A DNA stretch of 64,000 nucleotides from Ignavibacteria bacterium. GTDB taxonomy: Bacteria > Bacteroidota > Ignavibacteria > Ignavibacteriales > Ignavibacteriaceae. Where the stretch lies: the NCBI GenBank assembly GCA_030684555.1, contig JAUXVN010000040.1, forward strand, positions 177,021 through 241,020. Reading direction: 5' to 3'. Both the position numbers and the translations under genes were made by a program. Positions 63,347 through 64,000 of this stretch are shown piece by piece. Position 1 is the first letter of the stretch. Each line of letters begins with the position of its first letter. The notes beneath the pieces were generated by a model. The model worked only from the letters and a program-made list of their open reading frames with translations, did no database searches and was not told where the DNA came from.

Positions 63347-63604
63347 ATGGCTCATAAGAAAGGTCAAGGATCAACTAGAAACGGACGCGATAGTAATGCG
63401 CAAAGACTCGGCGTTAAAAGATTTGGCGGTGAGCAAGTTTTATCCGGTATGATTTTAGTCCGTCAACGCGGTACTAAATTCCATCCCGGTGAAAATGTTA
63501 AAAGAGGCGGAGACGATACTCTTTTTGCGGTTGCTGACGGTGTTGTTAAGTTTGAAGTTAAACGCGATGATCGTCAATATATCAGCGTTTATCCAATAAA
63601 CTAA
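63347..63604 (+). CDS. rpmA: Ribosomal protein bL27
   Basis: 85 residues. The N-terminus [20 protein letters not shown] reaches the peptidyl-transferase centre. It has no cleavable Firmicutes-type N-extension. The body contains [16 protein letters not shown], a family signature. It starts 17 bases after rplU with AGGAG before the ATG and is followed by a terminator. Confidence 0.98.
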   Translation: MAHKKGQGSTRNGRDSNAQRLGVKRFGGEQVLSGMILVRQRGTKFHPGENVKRGGDDTLFAVADGVVKFEVKRDDRQYISVYPIN

Positions 63605-63623
63605 TTTTCTTTCCTTTTAAAAT

Positions 63624-63654
63624 AAAAAATCCTCCATTCAGGAGGATTTTTTTG
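63624..63654. terminator. Bidirectional terminator between rpmA and mdh
   Basis: Stem AAAAAATCCTCC with GGAGGATTTTTT around the loop ATTCA. The A and T arms let it work for rpmA on the plus strand and mdh on the minus strand. Confidence 0.92.
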
Positions 63655-63670
63655 TTTAAAGATTTTAGGA

Positions 63671-64000
63671 TTAAAATCCTAAGCGGGTCATATCTTCTAC
63701 CAAAGATTTTACGGCATTCACAGAATTATCCATTAAAGATTGCTCTTCTTCGCTTAATGATAATTCGATTATTTTCTCAATACCGTTACTTCCTAATACC
63801 GCCGGGACACCTACATAATATCCATCAATTCCAAATTCGCCCTGCAGATATGCACATACCGGTAAAACTCTTTTTTCATCTTTTAATACTGCTTCTGTCA
63901 TTGCAATTGCTGCTGAAGCAGGGGAATAAAAGGCTGAACCTGTCTTTAATAATTTTACAACTTCACCGCCTGCCATTTTTGTCCGCTCAACCATAGCGGT
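63671..64000 (-). CDS. mdh: Malate dehydrogenase, C-terminal part (N-terminus outside the window)
   Basis: The frame is open to base 64000, so only about the last 110 residues are present. [27 protein letters not shown] is split here over the conserved helix and loop that follow the catalytic region in LDH-type malate dehydrogenases; the KTGSAFY segment tells them from lactate dehydrogenases. The later [22 protein letters not shown] segment also fits. It oxidises malate to oxaloacetate in the TCA cycle. The catalytic His and Asp lie outside the window and cannot be checked. Confidence 0.88.
   Translation of the reverse strand, partial: TAMVERTKMAGGEVVKLLKTGSAFYSPASAAIAMTEAVLKDEKRVLPVCAYLQGEFGIDGYYVGVPAVLGSNGIEKIIELSLSEEEQSLMDNSVNAVKSLVEDMTRLGF

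Noticed and set aside
63652..63996. Plus-strand frame of 114 codons at the right edge
   Set aside because: Antisense to the malate dehydrogenase gene, which has clear family segments.

Overview
The window is a chromosomal segment of an AT-rich Gram-negative bacterium, most likely a member of Ignavibacteria or a close relative in the Bacteroidota/Chlorobiota group. Three things point there. Two secreted proteins end in the C-terminal sorting domain of the type IX secretion system (motif YQNYPNPFNP). There are many outer-membrane barrel proteins and lipoproteins. The best promoters match the Bacteroidota consensus (TTG, about 20 bases, TAnnTTTG). I see no insertion sequence, prophage or CRISPR array. 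One lipoprotein gene looks decayed.

Layout. Bases 1-4975 hold a partial LiaF-like membrane protein, a DUF6265 protein, a CoA-acylating aldehyde dehydrogenase, tRNA-Pro(CGG) on the minus strand, a broken lipoprotein gene and an OmpA-family porin. Bases 5058-19600 are all minus strand. They hold a fused SpmA-SpmB protein with a lipoprotein amidase, an operon of DUF4783 protein, a very large NtrY-like sensor kinase and an AddA-like helicase-nuclease, an FN3 lipoprotein, and the pyrimidine operon pyrR-pyrB-pyrC with a structured leader. Bases 19860-25014 hold a secreted subtilisin-like protease with a type IX sorting domain and a membrane protein resembling DUF2254.

Bases 25279-50437 are the most interesting part. 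A GldL-like motor protein is followed by a short membrane-anchored protein and a secreted protein that together could be a split GldM. Next come two tandem copies of a two-gene unit encoding outer-membrane barrel proteins of families I do not recognise. Then comes a 5,237-residue secreted protein with about 50 tandem domains of about 94 residues, followed by FN3, dockerin-like, cohesin-like and type IX sorting domains. Last is a cohesin-domain lipoprotein. The arrangement resembles the Flavobacterium gliding machinery, in which a GldL/GldM motor drives the giant adhesin SprB, but with different outer-membrane parts. That reading is inference.

Bases 50447-64000 are mostly housekeeping: a metallo-beta-lactamase-fold hydrolase, a small barrel protein, a double GNAT acetyltransferase, a TonB-dependent receptor, an orphan DNA methyltransferase joined to xseA-xseB, dxs, a Gfo/Idh/MocA oxidoreductase, a response regulator with its histidine kinase, rplU-rpmA, and the 3' end of mdh on the minus strand at the right edge.
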